Part shown: piece by piece, positions 12,601-21,764 of the stretch
Numbering within the stretch: the stretch's first letter is position 1
Layout: every line of letters begins with the position of its first letter
Origin: Heligmosomoides polygyrus polygyrus
Taxonomy: Eukaryota; Nematoda; Chromadorea; Rhabditida; Heligmosomidae
Length of the DNA stretch: 64,000 bases
Assembly (NCBI GenBank): GCA_947396885.1
Contig: OX377206.1
Coordinates: forward strand, 17,727,114 to 17,791,113
Reading direction: 5' to 3'
Translations under genes and position numbers: made by a program
Notes under the pieces: generated by a model
Told to the model about the DNA's origin: nothing
Database searches by the model: none
Seen by the model: only the letters and a program-made list of their open reading frames with translations

Positions 12601-15585
12601 CTGTCACAAGGGCCTGTCGCCTGTACTCGAGTGTCCGTGCTTAGCTTAGCTCACAAAGCGAGCAGTTTCCAGTGGCACCACGAGGAGGAACGAACATCGC
12701 CACCAGCTGCTCACCATTCGTTATGGGAGTTCTCTAATAAACTGTATCGTACTGCTTGAACCCCACGGAGATGTGAGGCTCTCCGAGGTTAAAAAGAGAA
12801 AGATGAGAGGTGAGAAGAAAATCAGTGGACCAGCCAATTGTAGCTATACCGTTTTCACGTCAAATTGGACACTTCTCAAACTCAATTAGACCTCTTTCAA
12901 ATCAAACTGAACACTTTTCGCGTTGTTTTGACTGAGCTCCACACGAGGTTATACAGATGTTTGTTGGCTAACGTTTCGGCGGTATCGCCTTCTTCAGAGC
13001 CTGAAAGGAAGGATCAGGTCAAAATGTGGCTATCGCGTCAGATGCTGCCTCAGCCTTAGAAATTCAAGACTATCTTTCGATCACGTAGTCAATAGAGAGA
13101 TTGAGACCCTTACCTTACAAGAAGCCAGGCGGACCAATCGGACGGTAGCAAGGCCATAGTAGAGACACGGACGCCACGATCAGAATGCCAACCTGTTGTA
13201 GGGCCTGACCTCCCGTGTTATATAGAGGCACTCTTCTTTTCGGTTTATCTTGGAGTCGTTGGCATGAATCCAAAATGCCTCCAGAGTCTTGCGGGAGGAA
13301 GTTTTGGCTTCGACTGCCAGTAGCTTGACCCTGACCTCAAAGTCCTCCCCCATATGCCTGTGGACTCTATGGTGACCCATTGCAGTGGACGTTCTGGACT
13401 TGGCCTTGCCGTCAAGGTGTTCCTTGGCCCTGACATGTAGGGATCGCGCCGTCTCACCGATATATTCCCCGCTACAGCTCTGGCAGGTAATGAGGTATAC
13501 CACACCTGAAAAGGTGCAGTCCCCTTCCCTGCCATTTGGGCAGACGGCGCAACCAGGGGTGACACAAAGGCGATCGTAAGGACGATTCCGTACTAGCCTC
13601 CACGTTTCTGGTGACACCTCCACAACACCTTTCAAGAAAACCTTTCAAATGAAATTGGACACTTTTCTAAGCGTGCTGGACGTCTTTGAAACCATAGTGA
13701 TAGTGAGTGATAATATCTTCCTAATCAAAACGAGCGCACTCCAGTTTCATCTAGACTCAGTGAGACGGTAACAATTAATTAGTTGCTCAAGGAAAATCTG
13801 GTATGAATTCAGTTGAAATTTCTCAACTCGCCGGCCCCGATAAGTGAACACACTGTTTAGAAATTTATAAAATGTTTTTTCCTTAGATAAAATAATGAAT
13901 TAAAATTTGATTTCGAGCGCAAAAGATATCAATCATTTAGTGTATAAAAGGTTCGGGCCAAGCACTCGACTGTATCGTCGCGATTCTTATCTGACTGACA
14001 GTGCAAATCCTTTACTTTGCAGTGCGAAAATATGCGTGTTTTTTTTTGTATCGTTTGCATCTGTCACTCCACACAAATAGAGTTTTGCTGTCAATCAAAC
14101 AAAAATCACGACGCCATGAATGAGTGCATGGCGCAATCTCTTCTTCTAATACTAAAAAGTAATGCCTTTCTGCAATTTGAGACAAAAGTAAATTCATTAT
14201 TTTTCCTTGCAAAATAAAGATTTTATTAAATTTTATTCAGCGTGTTGTTATTATTGTTGCAGGTGAATTTAGGAAATTTCAAGGAAACTTACTAAATTCC
14301 CCTAAAACAAAAAGGTATTTTAACTGTTTTTGAAAGTCTTTGTTTTGAAAAACAAAGCTCGTTTTGATTCCTCGAAATCCTATTAAAGGAATTCAGAAAA
14401 GTATTCAAGCTAGAATAGAAAACTTTTTCAAACACTGATTGTTTTCACGGTCGTGCACCGTCGTCCTTCGGCTCAAAAGAAAGCTGGTCAACTACTGCGT
14501 AACCCTTGCGGTCCTACAAAGGATAAAAGGATGAAAGACGGCTATAATCACGATCAGTCTTTTTTGGGATGCGCAATTCTACTTCTACGGGATGTCGTAA
14601 AAGCAATATAAATAGGTAAATAGGTAATCGGCCTATACAAAGACTTGCGCCGGTCAGGCGTTGAACAAAAAAGTGTTGTATCCTTTCCGGACAGTTTTTC
14701 TGTCAATTCACCGACCTCGGAGGGATGGAAGGCTTGGTAGGCCTGGCCGGGAAATCCGAACCAGGAACGTGGTATCGGGTGCACGCAACGTACTGCACCT
14801 TCTTTAACTGCACTCTACGCGGCTCTTGCGGTTTTATACGCTTTGAAACGTGGATATGGTGAAAAGGATCGGTTACAAGACTGCGTTCAGCTCAACAAAG
14901 ACTAGAAAAGGCAACTACTGTTGTCCTGTCTAAGCGGCAAATTACGAAAGTCAAAAAATACAAAGGGACGAGAACAGAAGAGGGATGAGAAATTGTATCG
15001 CGTTGGAGGTTTGGGGGAATTCTGAAGAAGAGCATGAAACAATTTGGCTTAACCTTATTTTAAAAAAACACATAAATAAATAAATAAATAAATGGAAACT
15101 TTTCCAATGTTGTTCTACTTCGGCTCTCAAGAGTAGACTATGCAAAAACGCTTGGCATTTTTTACAGAAATCTGAGTCGATCTTCTTTAATCTGCAATGT
15201 TGACTTTCTAAATTTCCATCAGTTGGATAAAAATAGTGACTCTTTGATAACACCTAGGAAATAATTAATTTGGTTGGTACTCGGTAAATGTGCCTACACC
15301 GCAGGGAGATGAGTTTATAGCGATTGCGTCCACGACGTCATTTGGTTTAACCTCGTGCCGAGGGTATGTTAGGACGTTCAGGTGGCCATAGTGATGGTTT
15401 CCTGAAAATAAGAATTTTGCAAAACGATTAATTTCCTCTTATGTACAATGCTAACAGTGACTCAACTTTTGCAGTGGAGTGCACATTAATGATAACAAAG
15501 AAAATCGTGGTTCACCTAATTGCGATAATTAAGACGAGGCACAAAACGAAAACATCTGTTCACAAATAGGTCCATAATAATAATG

Positions 15586-15639
<54 letters not shown>

Positions 15640-16164
15640 GTGTAGTGGCTGCCAACTTACTATCTCTTCCAGCCCCTGCGAGGAACAATGTATCTGCTAT
15701 CTCGTGCTTTTCAGTCGGCAGGCAAACTGGAAGTGCTTCGTGCGGTTCGACATCTTTATCTAACTCGAGAATCGCCACATCATGTGTGAGATAGTACGAA
15801 CAAATGTCTTTCAAATCGCTGAACTAAAACGCATTCCTTCATCTACGTCCACTTGTATGCCGCCACTGTATCGCATCAAACATACCACATTCTTTACTTG
15901 ATGAGGCTCCTGACATTCTTTCGCAGTGTCACACCTGCTGCCAACATAGGCTTTGAACCTTGAAGGAGCTCTTAGAGGCGGTATGCGCCTTAATGGTACT
16001 AGTGCATCATGCGCTATGCTCGTATCTGTTTTAATTGGTTACCTACATAGATTTCGGGAGCTTGCAGTGGTCTATGCTTGAATGATAGCGATGTACGCAA
16101 TGAGCGGCAGTCAGAACGTGTCTGGGAGAGATGAGCGCTCCGCTGCACCAGTACCAACCGTCTA
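9671..16164 (-). CDS. S1-family (chymotrypsin-fold) serine protease, 5' exons not found
   Basis: Seven exons on the minus strand: 16164-16047, 15988-15886, 15823-15661, 15401-15298, 10043-9914 and terminal 9780-9671, with GT...AG borders and splice phases that all fit (the 5.3-kb intron 15297-10044 holds transposon debris; six exons are located and the upstream ones are missing). The catalytic triad is intact: His in VLTAAHCV, Asp in THDVAILEL, Ser in GDSGSPL. The residue six before the catalytic Ser reads as Ser, not Asp, so Arg/Lys specificity is not expected; this rests on placing SPCG directly before GDSGSP. The C-terminal exon carries the expected helix with RWICDK. Signal peptide and activation exons should lie above 16164 but were not recognised. 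The family hydrolyses peptide bonds, usually secreted. The plus-strand protease at 36-58 kb shares its intron positions. Confidence 0.85.
10330..10560 (-). repeat. SINE-like dispersed repeat, copy 1
   Basis: On the minus strand this contains 'CTTCACCGACTCGGCGGGAT', 'GGAAGGC', then 'GAA..TGGTATCGGGTGCACG'. The same ordered blocks occur on the plus strand at 14640-14790. Both lie in the protease intron. The 'GAACC/GATCC' core resembles a tRNA T-arm region, but no full tRNA fold is visible. SINE origin is inference. Confidence 0.5.
11140..11225. repeat. (TTC)n microsatellite, the GAA tail of RTE copy A1
   Basis: A nearly pure TTC run (11161-11198) with imperfect flanks. On the minus strand it is GAA repeated directly after the C-terminal codons of the RTE-A fragment, as also seen at 49215-49276, so it is the element's 3' tail. 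Confidence 0.85.
11222..12735 (-). pseudogene. RTE-type LINE copy A1, reverse transcriptase deleted
   Basis: The minus strand carries a 5' UTR (~12735-12440, matching 44640-44410), then an APE-type endonuclease domain from ~12420 to ~11520 including FSAYAPQTGCSDQAKDEFW, IIVAGDLNGHVG and SQIDFVLVKDRD, then the linker WLWTDDVKAKV. A frameshift near 11520 leads straight into the C-terminal region (APIADKMREARLRWYGHV, RPKQRWSDTLHMD), ending at a GAA tail. The whole reverse transcriptase core, about 400 residues, is missing, so this copy could only have moved using another element's enzyme or was deleted after insertion. It lies inside the 5.3-kb intron of the minus-strand protease. Ident by family pattern; other RTE-A copies at 40246-44640 and 48639-49276. 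Confidence 0.92.
12950..13635 (-). mobile_element. Penelope-like element, GIY-YIG endonuclease end
   Basis: The ORF 13635-13180 encodes 151 residues with a Cys-rich lead (C-VTPG-C-AV-C...C) followed by a GIY-YIG nuclease core: GVVYLITC..C..EYIGET, the conserved Arg in SLHVRAKEHL, and the metal-binding Glu in LEAFWIHANDSKINR. This arrangement is the C-terminal endonuclease of Penelope-like retroelements, where it follows a telomerase-related reverse transcriptase. The reverse transcriptase is absent, so the copy is 5'-truncated at about 13635, where 21-bp-repeat DNA begins. 3' of the ORF (to ~12950) is a non-coding tail with a hammerhead-like core. The endonuclease frame itself is uninterrupted. 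Sits in the protease intron. Confidence 0.88.
12966..13001 (-). ncRNA. Hammerhead ribozyme-like core in Penelope-like 3' tail
   Basis: Read on the minus strand: GGCT, CTGAAGA, one A, a 4-bp stem GGCG/CGCC with loop ATAC, GAAA, CGTT, AGCC. CTGAAGA fits the CUGANGA box, GAAA fits the second conserved box, the GGCG/CGCC hairpin is stem II, and GGCT/AGCC can form stem I; stem III would be at most two pairs (AC/GT). Penelope-like elements are known to carry minimal hammerheads with tiny stem III in their terminal repeats. The extra A before stem II and the weak GUU cleavage triplet reduce confidence in activity. Confidence 0.6.
13640..14440. mobile_element. Foldback element B, relative of element A
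   Basis: Left part shares AAATTGGACACTTTTCTAAG, GTCTTTGAAACCA and a block around GACTGACAGTGCAAATC (14000); the right half (14060-14440) is the inverted counterpart (GCTGTCAATCAAAC, CATGAATGAGTGCATGGCG). Arms are more diverged than in element A at 7994-9102. Three further 21-bp units lie at 12848-12930, so the Penelope-like fragment appears inserted within or beside this repeat. No coding sequence. Confidence 0.55.
14640..14790 (+). repeat. SINE-like dispersed repeat, copy 2
   Basis: Same ordered blocks as 10560-10330: CCTTTCCGGACAG, TTCACCGACCTCGGAGGGAT, GGAAGGCTTGGTAGGCC, then CGGGAAATCCGAACC and GTGGTATCGGGTGCACG. Non-coding. Confidence 0.5.
14791..15290. other. Intronic DNA, nothing recognised
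   Basis: Within the long protease intron. Contains a short AAAT run near 15070-15095 and no recognisable exon or repeat. Confidence 0.5.
15574..15640. repeat. (AAT)n microsatellite
   Basis: An ATA/ATAATA run of about 65 bp in the small intron between the Asp exon and the following exon of the minus-strand protease. Confidence 0.95.
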
Positions 16165-17794
16165 CTGAAAAGAAATGTTTGCACAGTGAATAGGTAACAA
16201 ACTTCAGAGAACAAATATTTACCGCTTATGGTCTGAAAGTATTTTATGCCAATTTGGACATGTATGACTTCTATTCTTTAATGGTACCAAAACAAGTGTA
16301 ACTGTTACAGTTGTAAATGCAAGGCTGAAAACACTTTAAAAAGAAACTAAAAGAAGCATGTGATTGCGTCACACTTGTAAGCAGTGCACGCTTAAATTAC
16401 GGTTGTAACCACAGTTTCAGCAATTTTTCCAGATCTCGTACAAAACGTTTGCCATTGCTAATCTTAATCTCACAACTGTTACAGCCTTGTATGCCTTGGA
16501 GAACGTAAATCCACATTTGAATCGCGTCCTAGTAAGGTTATGCCAAGGCACTAGCCTTTTCTCACTTCAATTAAATCAGCGTTTGCTTATGTTGTTTCCT
16601 GATGTTCTGATGTTAAGACAAGGCAAGAGTCCGTGTCAAACAAGCTTAGAGTCTTCTTTAGACTGCATTTCTTATTCCCTTACACTACAAGTTCTCATAT
16701 ATCTTGCGGCTTTTCTATCGCTTCTACTTCTCCCATCCTTTTTCTGTGCCTACATAAAACTTGCACGCTAGAGCTCAAAGGCAAAAAAATGTGTCCATAA
16801 CCTACACTATTGCTTCTCACCCTATCTGGCATGTTTATCCGAAAGGCATTATTCCTCCGATTCTACTCCGCGTTCGATCAACGCACGCACAGCCGTTCGT
16901 GTCGTCGTTTATCGCGTCGCAGAAAACATTTAGAGCGCGTGGAGGCATCGAGATCTCGTTCCTTTTGTTGATATAAGTGATAAAGAGTGAGAAAGAAGGA
17001 GGAGTTCATTGGTGATCTATTCTGATGTGGGAGAACCACTAGAAAATCAAATAAACTATCCGATGAACGTAAGGCAGACTTCTGCTCCCCTAAACCCGGT
17101 TTTAACAAAGTTTTGAAAGTTCTAAAAGAGCTTTTTAATTTATAAAGGAGAAAACAGGTAGAAGTTCTTTCGGAAGCTTAGCCAGCCGTTGGTATGCCGC
17201 TTGGCTGCTATTTGTTAATTTGCTAATGGTACCTAGGCGCTGTTTTTACAAAATTGATAGCAAGAAACCTGGAGTTCGCCGAAAAGAATTAGGAAATTGG
17301 CTCCGTAACGTAGTTTTACGTTACTCCTTGTTATTACCGGTTTGCTGTTATGACACCTTGTTATTAGCCAAGTATAAAAACCTTTCTAGTCGCATTGAGG
17401 CTGAACTTCCCTTATATGCACCAGAGTACGGTCACCGATGGCGATCTGGCGGTATCCATCGTCCCTCGCCTCATCTCCTACTAGATGAGGGGGTATTACT
17501 GATATCAGCTATTCCCCCTAACATGGCGCTTAGAATAGCTGATTATCAGATGCCTTTCAAAGCTGTTATGGAGCTCATCGCTTCGATGAATTTTATGTCA
17601 GGATAGTATGCACCCACTTCCCGAGCTGTAAGGACCATGCATTGCCTGAACAGTTGAGAATTCCAATCCACATTTTTGGCCTGATAAAAAGTCGCCCGTG
17701 TGGGACAATAAGTATATAGAACAACATAAATGCTGCGCATGTGCCAGGGATTTTTAGACTTGGTGAAACCTTACCATTAGTCATCCATACCTAC
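16165..17794. other. No supported gene; upstream of the minus-strand protease exons
   Basis: The N-terminal exons of the protease would be expected here or further up, but no signal peptide or activation site (I-x-G-G) exon was seen on the minus strand. A plus-strand ORF of 128 codons at 17220-17606 has an ordinary composition but no motif that I recognise, so it is not called. Confidence 0.4.
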
Positions 17795-17950
17795 TGTAAC
17801 TTTCCATACTCCAGCGTAATACCAAAAACGGATGTCAGATTCGTGATCAGCACCCCCAAACAACCCCCGGGGGAAAGTTTGGGCGAAATCGGTGATTATG
17901 AGCTTGACAGCCCTAGTCACCCGTACCTGCTGTAACCCGTACCTCCTGTG
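17795..17950 (-). repeat. Repeat family K, single unit
   Basis: Contains 'AAAAACGGATGTCAGATTCG', 'TGATCAGCACCCC', 'AAACAACCCCCGGGGG', and 'AGTTTGGGCGAAATCGGTGA', the same order as the units in the 60585-61352 palindrome and at 62760-63066. A weaker trace lies near 20880-20950. Confidence 0.7.
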
Positions 17951-18058
17951 AGGTCACTGTTTAACACTCGCTGAAAAACACAAAACGTTGTATAATATGA
18001 TAAGTGAGAGAAGTGAGTGAAGCATAGCTCAAAGTAGAACCTTGTTTGACAATTTAAA

Positions 18059-20197
18059 GTGAAATTAATTATTGTGTACAGGTTCCGCTTTTCGCGTCAA
18101 GGAGAGAAGGCCGCGAAGTTCAAGAAGAGGAATCCCAGAACGACCATCAACTGGGACCTTTACACCTCTCTTGTCGGCCTTTGGGAAGATGCCGTCATGG
18201 ACAACGTCGACGAGGAATACGATCGCTTCGTGCACCATCTCCACGATAGTGCTAAGGGAGCCGAGAGCTTGAAGACCACCAAGAGACGCCTGTCTCCGGA
18301 AACTCTCGAGCTGATACGCCAGCGTGGAGCAGCACGAGCGTCAGGCAACTACCAACTGACGTCCGAGCTTGCAAAGCTATGCAGAGCGGCGATAAAGGAA
18401 GATCTCAAGGAGAGAAGGGCGGAAGTGTTGGCTGAAGCAGCAGAGGCAGGGCTGAGCATTCGCAATGCCCGCCGGAACTTCGCCAACTTCAAGACCAAGA
18501 TGACCGCTCTCCGACGTCCTGACGGAACCATCACCTCTTCCAGAAGGACCATGGAGAAAGTCATCCACGACTTCTACTCCGATCTCTTCGATAGCCACGT
18601 CCACCTGCCCCCATGCCATCTTCCGCAGGATGGATACGTCGTTCCCTCTGTTCTCCCTTCCGAGATCCGACACGCCATCTCGTCGGTGAAGAAACGTACA
18701 GCACCCGGTTCTGACAGGATCAGAGCTGAACACCTGAAGAACCTCCCGCCAGCGCTCATCAACACCCTGGCGCGGCTCTTCACACGCTACCTGTCCGAAT
18801 GCAAGGTTCCATCTCAGTGGAAGACCAGCAAGACCGTTTTGCTGTACAAGAAGGGAGACGTGCACGACATTGGCAACTATCGCCCGATCTGCCTGTTGTC
18901 CGTAGTCTACAAGCTGTTCACTCGAGTCATCCTGAATAGGATTAGTAGAACGCTGGACGAAGGACAGCCATGCGAACAAGCAGGATTTCGGAGAGGATTC
19001 AGCACGATCGACCACATACACACCATTACGAAGCTCATCGAAGTGTCGCGAGAGTACAAGCTGCCGCTGTGCCTTACGTTCATTGACCTGAAGAAGGCAT
19101 TCGACTCCGTCGAAACTGAAGCGGTCATGGAAGCCCTGCTCACCCAGGGCGTTCCTACTCAGTACATCAGAGTTCTTCGAGAGTTGTACAGTGGATTCAC
19201 GACCAAGATCTCACCATTCTACAACGACGTCGTCATTGACGTGAAGAGAGGGGTTCGACAAGGGGATACCATATCCCCGAAGCTCTTCAGCGCCACCCTC
19301 GAAAACGTCATGCGCGAACTAGAATGGGAAGACATGGGAGTGAAGGTCGACGGCCGGCAACTGCACCATCTTCGCTTCGCTGACGACATCGTGCTCATAA
19401 CCCCGAGCATCAGCCAGGCGGAACGAATGCTGGCCGACTTCGATCGTGTATGTGGAAGCGTTGGACTGCAGCTGAATCTTACGAAGACGATGTTCATGAA
19501 GAACGGATGGGTTTCTGATGCCCCATTCTCGCTCAACGGAACGAACATCTCCCAATGCTCCAGCTATGTGTATCTGGGTCGCGAAGTCAACATGACCAAC
19601 GACCTAGCACCAGAGCTGAGCAGAAGGAAACGAGCGGCTTGGGGAGCTTTCAAGAGCGTCGAAGAAGTCGTGAAGAAAACGAAGAACGTCCGACTCCGTG
19701 CCCACCTATTCGACTCCACTGTTCTTCCTGCCCTAACATACGCCTCAGAGACCTGGGCTATACGAAAGCAGGATGAACACGCGATCAGCGTCGCGCAGCG
19801 TGGAATCGAGAGGACGATGCTCGGAGTGACACGACTCACGCAAGTGAGAGAAGGTCTCCGGAGTTCCGAGCTTCGCCGACGTTCGAAGATCAGAGACGCT
19901 GTCGCATGGGCCAAGTCGTCGAAAATTAGGTGGGCCGGCCACGTAATGCGATTCGCAGACACCCGCTGGACGAGAGCCGTCACAGATTGGATTCCGCGGG
20001 ATGTCAAAAGAACACCAGGACGCCCACCAACGCGTTGGTCGGACTTCTTCGTGAAAGCCCTGAACGACCGATATGACGCTCTTCGTGTCCCTCGAGCGAG
20101 GAGGATCCATTGGACCACTCTGGCACGCGACAGGGACGAATGGAGACGCTGTTGGCGCCCGCTCGAGCAAGTCGATGATCAACGGGACGACAGGTGA
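18059..20197 (+). CDS. RTE-type LINE (family C) reverse transcriptase, 5'-truncated
   Basis: An uninterrupted 712-codon ORF. The first ~7 codons are flanking DNA; element sequence starts near 18075 with the linker after the endonuclease (EKAAKFKKRNPRTTINWDLY). Reverse transcriptase motifs follow: DIGNYRPICLLSVVYKLFTR, EQAGFRRGFSTIDHIHT, LTFIDLKKAFD, RGVRQGDTISPKLFS, and the catalytic FADD at residues 440-443 (HLRFADDIVLI). The C-terminal region has SYVYLGREVNM, KIRWAGHVMRF and GRPPTRWSDFF. The upstream APE endonuclease is missing, typical of 5' truncation during insertion, so this copy cannot move by itself. The intact frame and high GC compared with neighbours point to a recent insertion. 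The TTTA-repeat tail follows at 20236. Family B at 47.6-51.2 kb is a relative of the same clade. Confidence 0.95.
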   Translation: MKLIIVYRFRFSRQGEKAAKFKKRNPRTTINWDLYTSLVGLWEDAVMDNVDEEYDRFVHHLHDSAKGAESLKTTKRRLSPETLELIRQRGAARASGNYQLTSELAKLCRAAIKEDLKERRAEVLAEAAEAGLSIRNARRNFANFKTKMTALRRPDGTITSSRRTMEKVIHDFYSDLFDSHVHLPPCHLPQDGYVVPSVLPSEIRHAISSVKKRTAPGSDRIRAEHLKNLPPALINTLARLFTRYLSECKVPSQWKTSKTVLLYKKGDVHDIGNYRPICLLSVVYKLFTRVILNRISRTLDEGQPCEQAGFRRGFSTIDHIHTITKLIEVSREYKLPLCLTFIDLKKAFDSVETEAVMEALLTQGVPTQYIRVLRELYSGFTTKISPFYNDVVIDVKRGVRQGDTISPKLFSATLENVMRELEWEDMGVKVDGRQLHHLRFADDIVLITPSISQAERMLADFDRVCGSVGLQLNLTKTMFMKNGWVSDAPFSLNGTNISQCSSYVYLGREVNMTNDLAPELSRRKRAAWGAFKSVEEVVKKTKNVRLRAHLFDSTVLPALTYASETWAIRKQDEHAISVAQRGIERTMLGVTRLTQVREGLRSSELRRRSKIRDAVAWAKSSKIRWAGHVMRFADTRWTRAVTDWIPRDVKRTPGRPPTRWSDFFVKALNDRYDALRVPRARRIHWTTLARDRDEWRRCWRPLEQVDDQRDDR

Positions 20198-20236
20198 TAC
20201 AGGTGATATGCTGGAGTACGGGAAGTTACGGGAAGT

Positions 20237-20283
<47 letters not shown>
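20198..20283 (+). repeat. 3' end and (TTTA)n tail of RTE copy C
   Basis: Short 3' UTR with GTACGGGAAG/TTACGGGAAG, then a pure TTTA run (20236-20283). RTE-clade elements end in short simple repeats rather than poly(A). The run abuts the hairpin element. Confidence 0.85.
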
Positions 20284-20284
<1 letters not shown>

Positions 20285-20797
20285 TACTGCACCTTAAGTG
20301 CGCTCATAAAACAGAGTAAAACAGCAACGCAAGCTCCCACAAGATCAGTTAACACACATGGTGAACAAAATAAAAATAATATCCCTATGCACTGAGAACT
20401 AGTATTTTTTAGTGCTTTGCAGCCATCCAGAAGCCGAAATACAAGTAACCTGAAACAATGAATGATCAAAAAATAGAATAAAAGCAATAAGTAAATTTAA
20501 CTATTCATATTTTATAGAAATAATTTGATTGTAGTAGAACACAACCAAATTAATTCCTTAAAACATGAATAGTTTAAATTTACCTATTACTTTTATTCTA
20601 ATTTTTTATCATTTATTGTTTCAGGCTTCTTGTATTTCGGCTTCTGGATGGCTGCAAAGCATTAAAAAATACTAGCTCGCAGTGCATAGAGATATTATTT
20701 TTATTTTGTTTTCCATGTATGTTAACTGATCTTGTGGGAGCTTGTGTTGCTGTTTTACTCTGTTTTATGAGCGCACTTAAGGTGTAGTACTAAATAA
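20281..20797. mobile_element. Palindromic hairpin element, ~515 bp
   Basis: Arms 20281-20525 and 20558-20797 are nearly perfect inverted copies (left ACTGCACCTTAAGTGCGCTC, right GAGCGCACTTAAGGTG). The short central spacer holds 'GTAGAACACAACC'. No ORF. A diverged partial copy is at 1-180. The outermost bases are TTTATTTA on the left and TAAATAAA on the right, so the RTE tail itself is mirrored on the far side. Confidence 0.85.
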
Positions 20798-20799
20798 AT

Positions 20800-21040
20800 A
20801 AGATTTTCGCAGTGCTACCCATTTCATTTCGCAGTACTATCCATCCATTTATAGATATGCGTGATCAATGGTAAGGTCATGGTTGTCGTTTTCGTCCAAA
20901 TTTTGTCTATAGGAGTCATCCGGGGTGTGATCACGAATCTGATCCTTTTGAAAAGTTAGAGCGAAATAAATGTGAAGGAGATGTGCAGGAAGCAAAATGG
21001 TAAACGAGGCTGTGGTCATGAAAAATAGGCAAACTTAGTG
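20800..21040. other. Non-coding, weak trace of repeat family K
   Basis: Includes 'GTGATCACGAATCTGATCC' near 20925-20945, a degraded part of family K. Nothing else seen. Confidence 0.4.
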
Positions 21041-21045
21041 CTTAG

Positions 21046-21125
21046 CACGGGAGTCGAACACTCCACCTAGCACCTGTGAACCAGCGTCGCACCCTGCTGA
21101 GCCACCGATCTGCTTGACGCAGAGC
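21046..21125 (-). tRNA. tRNA-like sequence (pseudo-tRNA or SINE head)
   Basis: On the minus strand TGGCTCAGCAGG fits the Pol III A box, and about 35 bases later GTTCGACTCCC fits the B box. The acceptor and T stems do not pair properly (for example the T stem GAGTG/CCCGT has two mismatches), and no convincing anticodon arm was found. Best read as a decayed tRNA or the head of a tRNA-derived SINE, not a working tRNA. Confidence 0.45.
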
Positions 21126-21764
21126 CTTTCGCCACGTCGCATACGCCAGCGCGCGCGCGTATGAACGTGGGCACGCGCTGACGAGGTGATACTGCACCTC
21201 ACATTCGAGGGCCGGTAACTCTTGGTTCAAGGATTCAGCAAAAACTATACATGTTTTTCATACTATATGAAGGGTGGAGACTCGGGCAGTACTATCCATT
21301 TCTCCTCTGTTAGGCCCTATGCCTGGGACCCTTCCCTGGTTAGCTTTGTGTCCTCATGACTGCGGCAGGTCTCTGTGTTGTGAACTCTGACAAATTCTGT
21401 GGTCCAATCAAGCAATGACAAGAAAAATCTAGGCTCCTGATTTTGCTTATGCAAATCGTTGATGCTCCAGATAACAAATGCTTGCAATAGTTTCTATACC
21501 TTCTTGAGCTGAATTTATGGTCAGACTTAAAGGATCATTTATTTCATCCAGCTTATGGTTTTAACCCAGCTGAACAGAGCCAGATATTGTTATCACAGAG
21601 AAAAGAAAGCGGTTTTTCAAGAAAAATTACGATTTCGTCCCAATTAAAATTTATAATTTTCCATCCCGTTGTGAGGGTCATAGGATTTCTTCGATTTCCA
21701 ATATTTTGTTGCCGATTGCTGCCACGATTTTCTATTATCACCACCTATATATAAAAGAGTTTGT

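Noticed and set aside
15560..15655. Poly-Leu tail on the protease Asp exon
   Set aside because: It is the (AAT)n microsatellite read through the donor site; splicing at 15661 removes it.
17220..17606. 128-codon ORF as a gene
   Set aside because: No motif, no splice context, no paralog in the window; could be chance.
18160..20182. Several minus-strand ORFs opposite the RTE-C gene, up to 214 codons
   Set aside because: Shadows of a GC-rich coding strand; none shows a domain.
21046..21125. Functional tRNA gene
   Set aside because: A and B boxes fit, but acceptor and T stems do not pair and no anticodon arm is convincing.
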